Below are positions 26,201 through 35,234 of a stretch of 64,000 bases of DNA, piece by piece. Position 1 is the first letter of the stretch; every line of letters begins with the position of its first letter. The notes beneath the pieces were generated by a model that was not told the origin of the DNA, ran no database searches, and worked only from the letters and a program-made list of their open reading frames with translations. The position numbers and the translations under genes are program-made. The DNA is from Halosimplex carlsbadense 2-9-1. Lineage in GTDB: Archaea; Halobacteriota; Halobacteria; Halobacteriales; Haloarculaceae. The stretch covers positions 129,423 through 193,422 of the forward strand of contig NZ_AOIU01000008.1 in the NCBI RefSeq assembly GCF_000337455.1, in the 5' to 3' direction.

Positions 26201-27190
26201 TCAGTCGTCGGCTTCGGCCTGTTCGGCGCGGGGGACGGTGACGTCGGTGAGGTTGGCTTCGATCTCCTCGCGGCGGTCCCCGAACGTCCCGGGGAGGACG
26301 AGCCGGCCGCCCAGATCGTCGAGCGGTTCGTCGCTGTCGTAGCCGGGGTCGCTCGTGGCGAGTTCGAAGAGGACGCCGCCGTGTTCGCGGACGTACACCG
26401 ATCGGAACCAGTGGCGGTCGATCTGCTGGGTGGGACTGAGCCCGCGCGAGCGGATGGCCGAGCGCATCGCCGCCTGGTCGTCGTCGGTCGGCGTCTGGAA
26501 GGCGACGTGGTGGACCGTCCCGTGGCCCTGGCGACCGCCCTGAATGGTCGGGAGCACGTCGACGTACTGCCCGACGGTGCCGGTGGCTTCGAATCGGGTG
26601 CGCTCGTCGCCGGGCGTGTCGCCCTCGGCCTCCTCGGTGCCGACGCGTTCGAGACCCATCGTCTCCAGTAGCTCCTCGGTGGGCTGGGGGTCGGCGAGCC
26701 ACAGCGTCACCGAGTGGAACCCGCGGATGGCGGACTCCTCGGGGACGAACTCCGTCCACGGGACGGTGGGGTCGTCGTCGGGGATCTCGGTCTCGACCAG
26801 CTCGACGGGGAGGCCGTCGGGGTCTTCGAAGGGGAGGACGGTCTCGCCGAACCGGTCGACGCGGTCGTCGTAGTCGACGCCGTAGTCGTCGAACCGGTCC
26901 TCCCAGTAGTCGAGGCTCCCCTCGGGCACGCGGAAGGCGGTCCGGGAGACCTGGCCGGAGCCGACCTTGCCGCGGCTCATCCCCTCCCAGGGGAAGAAAG
27001 TCATGCTCGTCCCGGGGGTCCCCTCCGCGTCGGCGAAGAAGAAGTGGTAGGTGCCGGGGTCGTCCTGGTTGATCGACCGTTTGACGAGCCGCAGTCCAAG
27101 GGTCTCGACCCAGAAGTCCATGTTCCGCTGGGGGTCGCCCGCGATACAGGTGACGTGGTGGATGCCCGGTGTCGGGTTCGGATCTGCCAT
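26201..27190 (-). CDS. VOC-family ring-cleaving dioxygenase
   Basis: 329-aa glyoxalase/extradiol-dioxygenase superfamily protein made of two VOC modules. Metal ligand regions: GIHHVTCIAG (His near residue 11), HHVAFQTP (about 224) and the late VLFELATSDPG Glu. It resembles the MhqO-type enzymes that open quinone or catechol rings. It heads a minus-strand block with thiol-redox proteins (27300, 27816) and efflux pumps, consistent with quinone or electrophile detoxification. The real substrate is not shown by the sequence. Confidence 0.87.
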   Translation of the reverse strand: MADPNPTPGIHHVTCIAGDPQRNMDFWVETLGLRLVKRSINQDDPGTYHFFFADAEGTPGTSMTFFPWEGMSRGKVGSGQVSRTAFRVPEGSLDYWEDRFDDYGVDYDDRVDRFGETVLPFEDPDGLPVELVETEIPDDDPTVPWTEFVPEESAIRGFHSVTLWLADPQPTEELLETMGLERVGTEEAEGDTPGDERTRFEATGTVGQYVDVLPTIQGGRQGHGTVHHVAFQTPTDDDQAAMRSAIRSRGLSPTQQIDRHWFRSVYVREHGGVLFELATSDPGYDSDEPLDDLGGRLVLPGTFGDRREEIEANLTDVTVPRAEQAEADD

Positions 27191-27299
27191 TACGACTACG
27201 TAGGCGCTCGCGGTACTTCAAAAGGCGCTGACATCGATGTCACCGGGTCCCGCCGGTGTCGGTGGCGCGCGGGGGCGCCCGTCGTTCCGCCGAATCGGG

Positions 27300-27815
27300 T
27301 TACAGCTCGTCCATCGCGGCCTCGACGTCGTCGTAGTCGGGGAAGTCGGGCCACTCCTCGGCGACCCAGGCGTACTGGACGACGCGTTCGCCGTCGAGGA
27401 CGAAGACGGCGGGCCGAGGCTCTTCGACCCCGGCCATCCCGTCCAGATCGTTGACGATGTCGAAGCGCTCGGCGACTCCGTTGCTCGGGTCGGAGTACAG
27501 CCGCGCGTCGACGCCGCGGTCGTCCAGCAGGTCGGCGTGTTCGTACGGCGAGGAGATGGAGAGGCCGACGACCTGGCAGTCCTCGCGGTCGAGCCACCCG
27601 CGGTCGCGGACCTCGTTCCAGACGTACGTCGCCGGGAAGGCGCCGTCCATCGAGTGGAACAGGAGGACGACGGGCGCCTCGTCGGTCAGATCCGAGAGCG
27701 CCACGTCCTCCCAGAACTCGGTGCCGACGAGCGGCCGCTCGAAGTCGGGGACGCGGTCGCCGACCTCGGGGTGGTCGGTCTCGGGGAGGTCGACGACCTC
27801 GAAGGGCAGGTCCAT
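27300..27815 (-). CDS. Redoxin-like protein without peroxidatic Cys
   Basis: 171-aa thioredoxin-fold protein related to AhpC/TSA peroxiredoxins (VGDRVPDFERPLVGTEFW, then VVLLFHSMDGAFPATYVW). At the position of the usual peroxidatic cysteine (PGxFTxxC) the sequence is SMDGAFPATYVW with no Cys; the only Cys lies later (EDCQVVGLS). It therefore may be inactive as a classical peroxidase or use a different mechanism. Its start codon is directly adjacent to the stop of the CPFC protein gene (27816), so the two are one transcription unit. Confidence 0.85.
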   Translation of the reverse strand: MDLPFEVVDLPETDHPEVGDRVPDFERPLVGTEFWEDVALSDLTDEAPVVLLFHSMDGAFPATYVWNEVRDRGWLDREDCQVVGLSISSPYEHADLLDDRGVDARLYSDPSNGVAERFDIVNDLDGMAGVEEPRPAVFVLDGERVVQYAWVAEEWPDFPDYDDVEAAMDEL

Positions 27816-28085
27816 TCAGGCGCCTCCCTTCGAACGCTCGCCGTAGGTGGCGTCGAGGTACTCGACTATATTGGCGCTCTCGGACATCGTGACCCCGGTC
27901 GACTCGTCGACGATGGCCGGCACGGAGCGCTTGCCGGTGAGCCGCTGGACGGCGTCGCGGTCGCTGTGCATCGGTTCGACGAACCGCGAGCGGTAGTCGA
28001 GGTCGTACGCCTCCAGCGTGCGGACGACCCGCTCGCAGAACGGGCAGGCCTGCAGCCGGTAGAGCGTGATGGCTGGGTCGCTCAT
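27816..28085 (-). CDS. Glutaredoxin/GST-N-type thiol protein (CPFC)
   Basis: 89-aa thioredoxin-fold domain with an N-terminal redox motif CPFC (residues 14-17, LQACPFCERVV) and the cis-proline region KRSVPAIVD followed by MSESANIVEYLDATYG, typical of glutaredoxin-like/GST N-terminal domains. Likely a disulfide reductase or a partner for the redoxin-like protein whose gene abuts it. A similar 82-aa protein with CPYC is encoded at 52356. The small acidic tail ends SKGGA. Confidence 0.88.
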   Translation of the reverse strand: MSDPAITLYRLQACPFCERVVRTLEAYDLDYRSRFVEPMHSDRDAVQRLTGKRSVPAIVDESTGVTMSESANIVEYLDATYGERSKGGA

Positions 28086-28161
28086 CTCGACGGAGATAGG
28101 GCCAACAGCCGGGTAAGCGCTTCGCCCCCGGCAGTCCCCGAAGTCGGCGGCCGGGACCGCC

Positions 28162-30084
28162 TCAGGTCCCGACGGCGCCCACCTGCACCCTCCAGAGGTC
28201 GGCGTATTTGCCGTCCAACTCGAGCAGTTCGTCGTGGGTGCCCTGTTCGACGACCCGCCCGTCGTCCATGACGACGATGCGGTCGGCGTCGCGCACGGTC
28301 GAGAGGCGGTGGGCGACGACGAAGGTGGTGCGGTCTTCGGTCACCGCGTCGAGCGAGCGCTGGATCAGCACCTCGGTCCGGTTGTCGACGTGGCTGGTCG
28401 CCTCGTCGAAGACGAGCATCGGGGGGTCGGCCAGCAGGACGCGGGCGATAGCGATCCGCTGGCGCTGGCCGCCAGAGAGCATGACGCCGCGCTCGCCGAC
28501 CTCGGCGTCGTACCCCTCCTCCAGGTCGGCGATGAACTCGTGGGCGCCGGCCTCGCGGGCGGCGCGCTCGATGTCCTCTTCGGTGGCCCCGTCGACGGCG
28601 TAGCCGATGTTCTCGCGGATCGTCCCGGTGAACAGGAACGGGTCCTGGGCGACGTAGCCGATCGCGGTGCGGAGGCTCTCGCGGCTGATCTCGCGCACGT
28701 CGGTCCCGTCGACGCGGACGCTCCCCTCGTCGGGGTCGTAGTACGCCTGCAGGAGCTTGAGCAGGGTGGACTTGCCGGCGCCGGTCTCGCCGACGAGCCC
28801 GACCGTCTCCTCCGGCTCGACGTCGAGGTCGACGTCGTGGAGGACGCGCTCGTCGGTCCCCGGATACGAGAACGAGACCCCGTCGTACTCGACGCGGCCC
28901 TCGGGGTCGTCGAGTTCGGTCCGGCCGTCCTCGCGGGGCGGTTCGATGCGCTGGACGCCGAGGATGCGCTTGGCGGCGGCGGTGGCGCCCTTGTAGAGGC
29001 CGGTCACCCAGGCGAGGAATCGGACGGGGAGGACGAGCTGCTGGGTGTAGTACATGAACGGGACGAGTTCGCCGGCGGTGATGGTACCCGGGAGGAACCA
29101 GAAGCGGCTGTCGATGGCCCACTCGGTGCCGACGAACAGCGTCGCGACGAACGCGGCGCCGGCGAGCATCCGCAGCGCCGGCTGGTGGCCGACGCCGACC
29201 ATGTGGGCCCGCCAGCTCGCGGTTCGGTGGGTGGCCGACTGGTCGGTGACGCGGTCGGTCTCGTGGCCCTCGCCGCCGAAGGCCTTGACCGTCTGGATGC
29301 CGCTGATGTTCGTCTCGAGGAGGGCGTTGAGGAGGCCTGTCTCCTCGCGCACGTCGTCGTTGCGCGCCTCGTGGCGGGCGCCGAACCAGACGTTCGCGGC
29401 CAGCAACAGCGGCGCGACGGCGACCGAGATGAGGGCGAGCTGCCAGTTCAGTAGCGCCATGTAGACGACTGAGCTTGCGAACATCGCGGCGGCGACGACC
29501 CCGAGGTTGGGGCCGACTTCGAGGAACTGCTCCAGCGCGTTCACGTCGTTGTTGAGGACGCTCATCACCTCGCCGGTCTGCTGGGTGTCGAAAAATCCCA
29601 TGTCCAGGCGCTGGACGCGGTCGAAGGCGTCGACCCTGATGCGGTGGAGGGTGCGCTGGGCGAACAGGAACAGCGAGTACTCCGCGAAGATGCCGAAGCT
29701 CATGTCGACGAGCTTCAGCCCGACCAGCAGCGCGGCGGTGAACCAGAGCATCCCGGTCGGGTCGGCCGGGATCCACCCCGCCGGCACGAGCGGCAGGTCG
29801 TAGGCCCGGTCGTTGAACATCGCGTCGAACGCCAGCCCGACGACGAACATGTCGAGGTTCGAGAGGAACTGGGCGATCACCGAGGAGACGCTGCCGGCGC
29901 CGAGCCACCGCAGGTTCCCGCGGCCGCCGTCGCGCAGCAGCGAGGGGAGCGGCCAGCGCACGTCGTCGGCCGCCGCCGCGATCCGGCCGCGTTCGCGGTC
30001 GTCGTCGGAGTCCGCCTCCTCGTCGCTCGCGGCGCGGCCGCTCGCGTTCCCCGAGGACTCGCCTTGCTCGTCCTCGCCACTCAT
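28162..30084 (-). CDS. ABC exporter half-transporter, second gene
   Basis: 640-aa type IV ABC exporter subunit: an acidic N-tail (about 1-55), a six-helix transmembrane domain (about 60-370) and a nucleotide-binding domain with Walker A GETGAGKST, signature LSGGQRQR, Walker B MLVFDEATSHVD and H-loop VVAHRLSTV, all catalytically intact. Its start overlaps the stop of the paralogous exporter gene by 4 bp, so the two proteins probably form a heterodimer. Likely exports a lipid, drug or peptide; the TetR gene at 32158 probably controls the pair. Confidence 0.9.
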   Translation of the reverse strand: MSGEDEQGESSGNASGRAASDEEADSDDDRERGRIAAAADDVRWPLPSLLRDGGRGNLRWLGAGSVSSVIAQFLSNLDMFVVGLAFDAMFNDRAYDLPLVPAGWIPADPTGMLWFTAALLVGLKLVDMSFGIFAEYSLFLFAQRTLHRIRVDAFDRVQRLDMGFFDTQQTGEVMSVLNNDVNALEQFLEVGPNLGVVAAAMFASSVVYMALLNWQLALISVAVAPLLLAANVWFGARHEARNDDVREETGLLNALLETNISGIQTVKAFGGEGHETDRVTDQSATHRTASWRAHMVGVGHQPALRMLAGAAFVATLFVGTEWAIDSRFWFLPGTITAGELVPFMYYTQQLVLPVRFLAWVTGLYKGATAAAKRILGVQRIEPPREDGRTELDDPEGRVEYDGVSFSYPGTDERVLHDVDLDVEPEETVGLVGETGAGKSTLLKLLQAYYDPDEGSVRVDGTDVREISRESLRTAIGYVAQDPFLFTGTIRENIGYAVDGATEEDIERAAREAGAHEFIADLEEGYDAEVGERGVMLSGGQRQRIAIARVLLADPPMLVFDEATSHVDNRTEVLIQRSLDAVTEDRTTFVVAHRLSTVRDADRIVVMDDGRVVEQGTHDELLELDGKYADLWRVQVGAVGT

Positions 30085-32015
30085 CGCGACACCTCCCCGT
30101 CGACCGCCGACTCGATGCGCTCGGAGGGCCGATCCTCCGCCCGGGCCCGCTGCAGGAACGCCTCGGAGACGGCGTCGGTGTCGCCGACCTGTACCCGCCA
30201 GAGGTCGGCGTAGAGGCCGTCGCGCTCGACGAGTTCCTCGTGGCTCCCCTGCTCGACGACGCGGCCGTCGTCGACGACGACGATGGTGTCCGCGTTCCTG
30301 ACCGTCGACAGCCGGTGGGCGATGGCCAGCGTCGTCCGCTCGCCGGCCAGCGCGTCGATGCTCTCCTGGATCTGGCGCTCGGTCTCGTTGTCGACGTGGC
30401 TGGTCGCCTCGTCTAAGACGAGGATCTCCGGCTCGCGCAACAGGGCGCGGGCGATGGCGATCCGCTGGCGCTGGCCGCCCGAGAGGCTCTCGCCGCGCTC
30501 GCCGACCTGTGTGTCGTAGCCGTCGTCGAGACCGGTGACGAACTCGTGGGCGCCCGCCAGCTTCGCGGCGTGTTCGATGTCCTCGTCACTGGCGTCGTCG
30601 ACCCCGTATCCGATGTTCTGGCGGATCGTCCCGTAGAAGAGGAACGGGTCCTGGCTGACGTACCCGAGGTGTTCGCGCAGGCTGCGCGGGGACACGTCGG
30701 TCACGTCCTGGCCGTCGACGGTGACGGTGCCCGCGTCGGCCTCGTAGAAGCGAAAGAGCAGTTTCGTGATCGTCGACTTGCCGGCGCCGGTGGGGCCGAC
30801 GATGCCGACGAGCGAGCCCGGCTCTGCCGTGAAGCTCACGTCCCTCAGCTGCTGCTCGTCGCTGCTCTCGTAGCCGAAGTCGACGCGGTCGTACTCGATG
30901 CGGCCCTCCGTGACGCGGAGGTCGTCGCCGGTCTCGTTCGCCTGCCGGTCGGTTTCGAGGACGGCCACGATGCGCTTGCTCGACGCGAGGGCGTTCTCGT
31001 AGCTGTCGAGCACGTCGAGCATGAGCTGGCGGATCGGGCCGTAGAACGATTTGCTGTACAGCAGGAACGTGAGGAGAGTCCCGGCGGTCAGCGAGCGGCC
31101 GAGGAACGGCGGCGCGCCGTTGAGGTTGATGTAGGCGCCGACGGCGAACAGCCCGACGAACGAGTACGACGACACCGACCAGCTGCTGTAGTTGAAGATG
31201 AGTCGCAAACGGATGACCGACCAGTTGCGGTCGCGGTACTCGCGGGAGGCGTCGGCGACGGCCGTCCGCTCGCGGTCCTCGCGGGCGAAGCTCTTGACGG
31301 TCGCGATGCCGTCGATGCTGTCCTCCAGGCGCGCGTTGATCCGCCCGACGCTCTCGCGGACGTCCTCGTAGACGGGCTCGACGCGAGTCGTGTACCAGCG
31401 ACCGAGCAACGCGAGCCCGACCGGGAGCACGAGCAACAGCGCCGCCAGCCGGACGTGCAACAGCGCCATGAACGCGAAGGCGACGGCGATCTGGGTGACG
31501 AAGCGCAGCCCCTCGACGGCGTTGTTGCCGAAGCCGTTGAGGTTGCTCACGTCGTTGTTGAGGACGCTCATCACGTCACCGGTCTGGCGTCGGTCGAAGA
31601 AGTCCATCTCCCGGCCGACCAGCGCGTCGAAGGTGTCGACGCGGATGTCGTGCAGCGTGCGCAGGCGAGCGGTACCGGCGACCCGGCCGGAGAGCCAGGT
31701 CAGCGCGCCGTCCAGCGCGAACGCGCCGACGAGCAGGCCGATGGTGAAGGTGACCTGGCCCTCCGTCGTCGTCGGGACCCACCCGCTGGGAACCAGCGGG
31801 AGGTCGTAGGGCGTGCTCGACAGGAGGATGGCGTCGAGCGCCACGCCGACGACCAGCGCGGGGACGCGCTGTGGGATCTGGGCGAGCGCCGTGCCGACGA
31901 TGGCGACGGCGTAGCGGGCGCCGTAGGGGCTGGCGTACCGCCGGATCAGGTGGACCAGCGGGTTGTCGACGTGGTCGGGCACCTCGTACTCGGGGGTGTC
32001 GGACGATTCGCTCAC
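30081..32015 (-). CDS. ABC exporter half-transporter, first gene
   Basis: 644-aa paralogue of the following exporter, with the six-helix transmembrane domain, then an NBD with Walker A GPTGAGKST, signature LSGGQRQR, Walker B ILVLDEATSHVD and IAHRLSTV. Both NBDs keep the catalytic Glu, so neither site is obviously degenerate. It follows the TetR gene by 142 bp on the same strand, with no separate promoter visible, and is coupled to the second half-transporter by an overlap of ATGA type. Confidence 0.9.
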   Translation of the reverse strand: MSESSDTPEYEVPDHVDNPLVHLIRRYASPYGARYAVAIVGTALAQIPQRVPALVVGVALDAILLSSTPYDLPLVPSGWVPTTTEGQVTFTIGLLVGAFALDGALTWLSGRVAGTARLRTLHDIRVDTFDALVGREMDFFDRRQTGDVMSVLNNDVSNLNGFGNNAVEGLRFVTQIAVAFAFMALLHVRLAALLLVLPVGLALLGRWYTTRVEPVYEDVRESVGRINARLEDSIDGIATVKSFAREDRERTAVADASREYRDRNWSVIRLRLIFNYSSWSVSSYSFVGLFAVGAYINLNGAPPFLGRSLTAGTLLTFLLYSKSFYGPIRQLMLDVLDSYENALASSKRIVAVLETDRQANETGDDLRVTEGRIEYDRVDFGYESSDEQQLRDVSFTAEPGSLVGIVGPTGAGKSTITKLLFRFYEADAGTVTVDGQDVTDVSPRSLREHLGYVSQDPFLFYGTIRQNIGYGVDDASDEDIEHAAKLAGAHEFVTGLDDGYDTQVGERGESLSGGQRQRIAIARALLREPEILVLDEATSHVDNETERQIQESIDALAGERTTLAIAHRLSTVRNADTIVVVDDGRVVEQGSHEELVERDGLYADLWRVQVGDTDAVSEAFLQRARAEDRPSERIESAVDGEVSR

Positions 32016-32157
32016 TCGTAGTCACCTCGGGGGAGGGCGGCGGGGCGATGGCGCGGCGTCCATCGATCTGTCGTCGGGTCCCGGAAAGCGCTGGCGGTGG
32101 TGTGTGAAGCGGTGGCGCGCGGGACGCGGTCGGCCGCCGGCGAGCGGGTCGGCCGAC

Positions 32158-32853
32158 TCACGCGTCGCCCTCCCCGAGGTAGTCGTCGACCATCGCCACC
32201 ACGCCGTCGAGGACTGGGTCGACCCGCTCGTCGTCGGCGAAGATGGCGCGGCGGTTCTGCCCCGAGCGGATGGCCGCGACGAAGGTGACCGCGAACGGTT
32301 CGGGCTCCACGTCGCGGAACTGTCCGGACTCGATCCCCTCCTCGACGGCGTCGGTGACGAACCCCTCCAGGAACTCCGAATCGTACTCGACGGCGTCGCG
32401 CAGGCGGTCGTCGTAGGGGGCCTGGGCCTCGATCTCCAGCAGCATCCGGGAGAACTCGACGGTCTCCTGAAACCCCTCGCCCTCCGGCGTTCTGAGCATG
32501 TACCGGGCCAGTTCGAGCAGTCGCTCGCGCGGGTCGTCGCTGTCGGCGCGCTCGCGGACCTCGTCGGTGAGGTGGTCCAGCCCGTTCGTGAACATCGCGA
32601 AGACGAGATCCTCCTTCGTGTCGTAGTGATAGTGGACGAGCGACTGGCTCACGCCCGCTTCGTCGGCGACCGCCTGGGTGGTGAACGCGTCGAAGCCGTC
32701 CTCGACCAGCACGTCGAACGCCGCCCAGCGGATCTCGTCGGCCGTCGAGGGCTCGTCGCCGCCGTCGGCGGTCGCGTCGGCGGCGTCGTCGGACCGACCG
32801 TCCGGTGGATCGCCCTCGGTCGTCGCGCTCTCGTCCGCGGCGTCGTCGGTCAT
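32158..32853 (-). CDS. TetR-family repressor of the ABC exporter pair
   Basis: 231-aa TetR-type regulator. After an acidic 40-residue head comes the DNA-binding HTH: AFDVLVEDGFDAFTT, QAVADEAGVSQSLVHYHYDTKEDLV. The C-terminal ligand domain resembles the BetI/QacR group. It precedes the two ABC half-transporters on the same strand. A 20-bp palindrome with perfect 8-bp arms lies 4 bp upstream of the start and overlaps the promoter, pointing to autoregulation. A paralogue at 34500 governs the MATE gene. Confidence 0.9.
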   Translation of the reverse strand: MTDDAADESATTEGDPPDGRSDDAADATADGGDEPSTADEIRWAAFDVLVEDGFDAFTTQAVADEAGVSQSLVHYHYDTKEDLVFAMFTNGLDHLTDEVRERADSDDPRERLLELARYMLRTPEGEGFQETVEFSRMLLEIEAQAPYDDRLRDAVEYDSEFLEGFVTDAVEEGIESGQFRDVEPEPFAVTFVAAIRSGQNRRAIFADDERVDPVLDGVVAMVDDYLGEGDA

Positions 32854-32857
32854 GCTC

Positions 32858-32877
32858 TTGATTGAGTATTCAATCAA
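32858..32877 (-). promoter_or_regulatory. Palindromic operator of TetR gene 32158
   Basis: TTGATTGA and TCAATCAA are perfect inverted arms separated by GTAT. On the minus strand the TATA-like TTTATTT (32876-32882) lies about 26 bp from the ATG, a leaderless promoter, and the palindrome spans from the TATA edge to just before the start codon. A bound repressor there would block TBP/TFB or polymerase. Assignment to this TetR is inference from position. Confidence 0.7.
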
Positions 32878-32959
32878 ATAAAGGACTGGCGGTCGCGGAA
32901 GCGGCGACCCGGACCGATCGAATGCGGCGAATACGGGTAGAAGCGGCGGCGGCCGGGGA

Positions 32960-34495
32960 TCAGTCCGCGGCCGTCGCGGCCGCTTCCTCCTCCTCGACGA
33001 CGGTGTCGGTCCAGGTGCCACGGAGGAACCAGGCACCGACGATCAGCGCCGAGCCGACGTGCATGACGGCGATGGCCCACCAGGCGCCGGTGGTGCCCAT
33101 GTCGAAGTTCGTCACGAGGACCCACGCGGGGACGACCTGCAGGCCCCAGACGGCGGTGACCGACATGATCATCGCGGCGCGGGTGTTGCCGGCGCCGTTG
33201 AAACAGCCTTTGATGACGTGGAATGTGCCCATGAACGCGAAGGTGGGAGCGACGATCACCATGTACGTCTCCCCGATATCGACGATCCGGTCGGCCTCCT
33301 CGCCGACGATGAAGACGCCGACGATGTCCCGCGCCCAGTAGATCCCGGCGGCGCTGACGACGACGTAGGCGGCGACGAGCATGCCGACGGCGAGATAGAC
33401 GGCCTTTCGGGCGCGGTCGGCGCGGCGCGCGCCGAGGTTCTGGCCGACCGCCGTCTCGACGCCCATCCCCAGCCCGACCGCGGGGAGGAAGACGAACGAG
33501 GTCAGCCGGGCGGTGATGCCGAAGGCGGCGACGGCCGTCGAGCCGATGACCGCGACGATGGCCGTCATCGCGGTGTACGACAGCGCGCCGGAGCTCTGTT
33601 CGATGCTGGCGGGGTAGCCGATCTCGATTATCTTCCGGACGGTCGCCCGCTCCAGTCGCAGGTCGGCCAGCGACAGCGAGAGGCCGAGTCGGCCCGAAAA
33701 TAGCAGGGCGACTCCCGGGATCGTCGCGAGCGCGCGAGAGAGGACCGTCGCCATCGCCGCGCCCTCGACGCCGTGGCCGGTGAACCCCGTCGCGGCGAGC
33801 AGGTCCGCTTCGAGCCCGCGCATGCCGAGGATACCGAACAGGGGGTTGTCGACGAACCCGAAGATGAAGATCGGGTCGAGGACGACGTTGACGGCGACGC
33901 TGACGGCCATCAGGTACATCGGCGTTCGGGTGTCGCCCCAGCCTCTGAGGAGCGACTGGAAGACGAAGAAGCCGAACATGAACCAGACGCCGAGGAAGAT
34001 CACCCGCATGTACTCCAGGGAGTAGGTGAACACCGTGGTCCCGGGATCGGCGCCGATGAGCCGGAGGAACGCGGGCGCGAGCAGGTAGCCGACGGCGCCC
34101 AGCGCCAGCGAGAACAACGTGACGAACGCCAGCGTCTGGCCCGCCACCTCGTTGACCCGTTCGAGGTTGCCGGCGCCCTTGTGCTGGGCGACGAGGACGC
34201 TCCCGGCCAGCGTCAGTCCGCCGCCCAGCGAGATGAGCACGAACACGGGCGGCCAGGAAAAGGAGAGGGCGCTGACGGCGTCGCCGCCCAGCCGGCCGAC
34301 CCAGAACGTGTCGACGAGGTTGTACACCACCTGAAGCAGCTGCGTGAAGACGATCGGCGCCGATAGAGCCACCAGCGGCCGAAGGAGCGACCCCTCGGTC
34401 AGGTCGTAGTCGGTGTCCCGAGCCGGTTCGTCCGGCCGACCGTCCTCCGAGATATCCGCCGTTTCGGCCGACGACTCGTCCGGTGCATCCGTCAC
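32960..34495 (-). CDS. MATE-family multidrug/cation efflux protein
   Basis: 511-aa integral membrane protein with about 12 helices and an acidic head. Recognised by the paired MATE repeats: LVALSAPIVFTQLLQVVYNL, DTFWVGRLGGDAVSAL, and a second half with VAAFGITARLTSFVFLPAVG and GQNLGARRADRA. It uses a Na+ or H+ gradient to expel cationic or hydrophobic compounds. The TetR gene ends 4 bp upstream of its start, so both are on one transcript. Confidence 0.93.
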   Translation of the reverse strand: MTDAPDESSAETADISEDGRPDEPARDTDYDLTEGSLLRPLVALSAPIVFTQLLQVVYNLVDTFWVGRLGGDAVSALSFSWPPVFVLISLGGGLTLAGSVLVAQHKGAGNLERVNEVAGQTLAFVTLFSLALGAVGYLLAPAFLRLIGADPGTTVFTYSLEYMRVIFLGVWFMFGFFVFQSLLRGWGDTRTPMYLMAVSVAVNVVLDPIFIFGFVDNPLFGILGMRGLEADLLAATGFTGHGVEGAAMATVLSRALATIPGVALLFSGRLGLSLSLADLRLERATVRKIIEIGYPASIEQSSGALSYTAMTAIVAVIGSTAVAAFGITARLTSFVFLPAVGLGMGVETAVGQNLGARRADRARKAVYLAVGMLVAAYVVVSAAGIYWARDIVGVFIVGEEADRIVDIGETYMVIVAPTFAFMGTFHVIKGCFNGAGNTRAAMIMSVTAVWGLQVVPAWVLVTNFDMGTTGAWWAIAVMHVGSALIVGAWFLRGTWTDTVVEEEEAAATAAD

Positions 34496-34499
34496 GCGG

Positions 34500-35126
34500 T
34501 CACGCCCCTCCGTCGTCGGCGCCGTCGGGCACGCCGTCCGCCATCAGCAGGTCGTCGATCAGGTACGCCTCGATCCCGGCGAACGCCTCGTCGGTCGGGG
34601 CGGCGTCGCCGAGGATCACGTCGTGCGATTGGGCGCCCTCGATGGTCGAGCGGAACAGCGCGGCGTAGCGCTCGGGGTCCACGTCGCGGAACGCCCCTTC
34701 GTCGATCCCCTCGCGGACGATGTCGGCGACGACGCCGCGGATGAGCCGGTCGTTCTCGACGAGTTGCTCCTGCAGGTCCGGCTCGAAGGGGGCCTGGGCG
34801 CGCATTCCGAGCAGCGCGGTGTGGAAATCGCGAGTCGCCGCGTCGTCGCCCAGGCCGACCACGACGATCTCGGCCATCCGGAGCAGTCGCTCGCGCGGGT
34901 CGTCCGGGCCGCCCCCCTCGACCTCGTCGATGAACTCGTCGAGCAGGTGCGAGAGGAACGCGACCATCAGGTCCGCCTTCGAGTCGTAGTGGTAGTGGAT
35001 GAGCGACTTGCTCTTCTCGAACTCGTCGGCGATGGCCTGGACCGTCAGGTCGGCGTACCCGTGGTTCGCGAGCGCGCGAAAGGTGGCGTCCATGATCGCC
35101 GCGCGCGTCGAATCGTCCCCCGACAT
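34500..35126 (-). CDS. TetR-family repressor of the MATE gene
   Basis: 208-aa TetR-type protein. HTH: AAIMDATFRALANHGY, then TVQAIADEFEKSKSLIHYHYDSKADLMV. The ligand domain contains DDPRERLL, shared with the TetR at 32158, showing paralogy. First gene of a two-gene unit with the MATE exporter. Its start is 4 bp from a GACTG...CAGTC palindrome that overlaps the promoter, suggesting autoregulation and induction by pump substrates. Confidence 0.9.
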   Translation of the reverse strand: MSGDDSTRAAIMDATFRALANHGYADLTVQAIADEFEKSKSLIHYHYDSKADLMVAFLSHLLDEFIDEVEGGGPDDPRERLLRMAEIVVVGLGDDAATRDFHTALLGMRAQAPFEPDLQEQLVENDRLIRGVVADIVREGIDEGAFRDVDPERYAALFRSTIEGAQSHDVILGDAAPTDEAFAGIEAYLIDDLLMADGVPDGADDGGA

Positions 35127-35130
35127 ATCT

Positions 35131-35146
35131 GACTGAATGGCCAGTC
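35131..35146 (-). promoter_or_regulatory. Palindromic operator of TetR gene 34500
   Basis: GACTG (35131-35135) and CAGTC (35142-35146) are inverted around AATGGC, with ATATC and GATAT arms extending it. The TATA-like TTTATATA (35149-35156 on the minus strand) is centred about 26 bp from the ATG. The layout copies that of the other TetR gene and supports autoregulation; the bound protein is inferred. Confidence 0.6.
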
Positions 35147-35234
35147 GATATATAAATCATTGCCGATCAGACCCTGAGAATCGGGGGACAACGCTCAAGG
35201 GATCGTATCAGAGAGTACGACGGGAGCGACGACG

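Noticed and set aside
28082-29908. Long open frame overlapping the ABC exporter gene in another frame of the same strand
   Set aside because: It is an Arg-rich shadow of the exporter gene with no protein motif.
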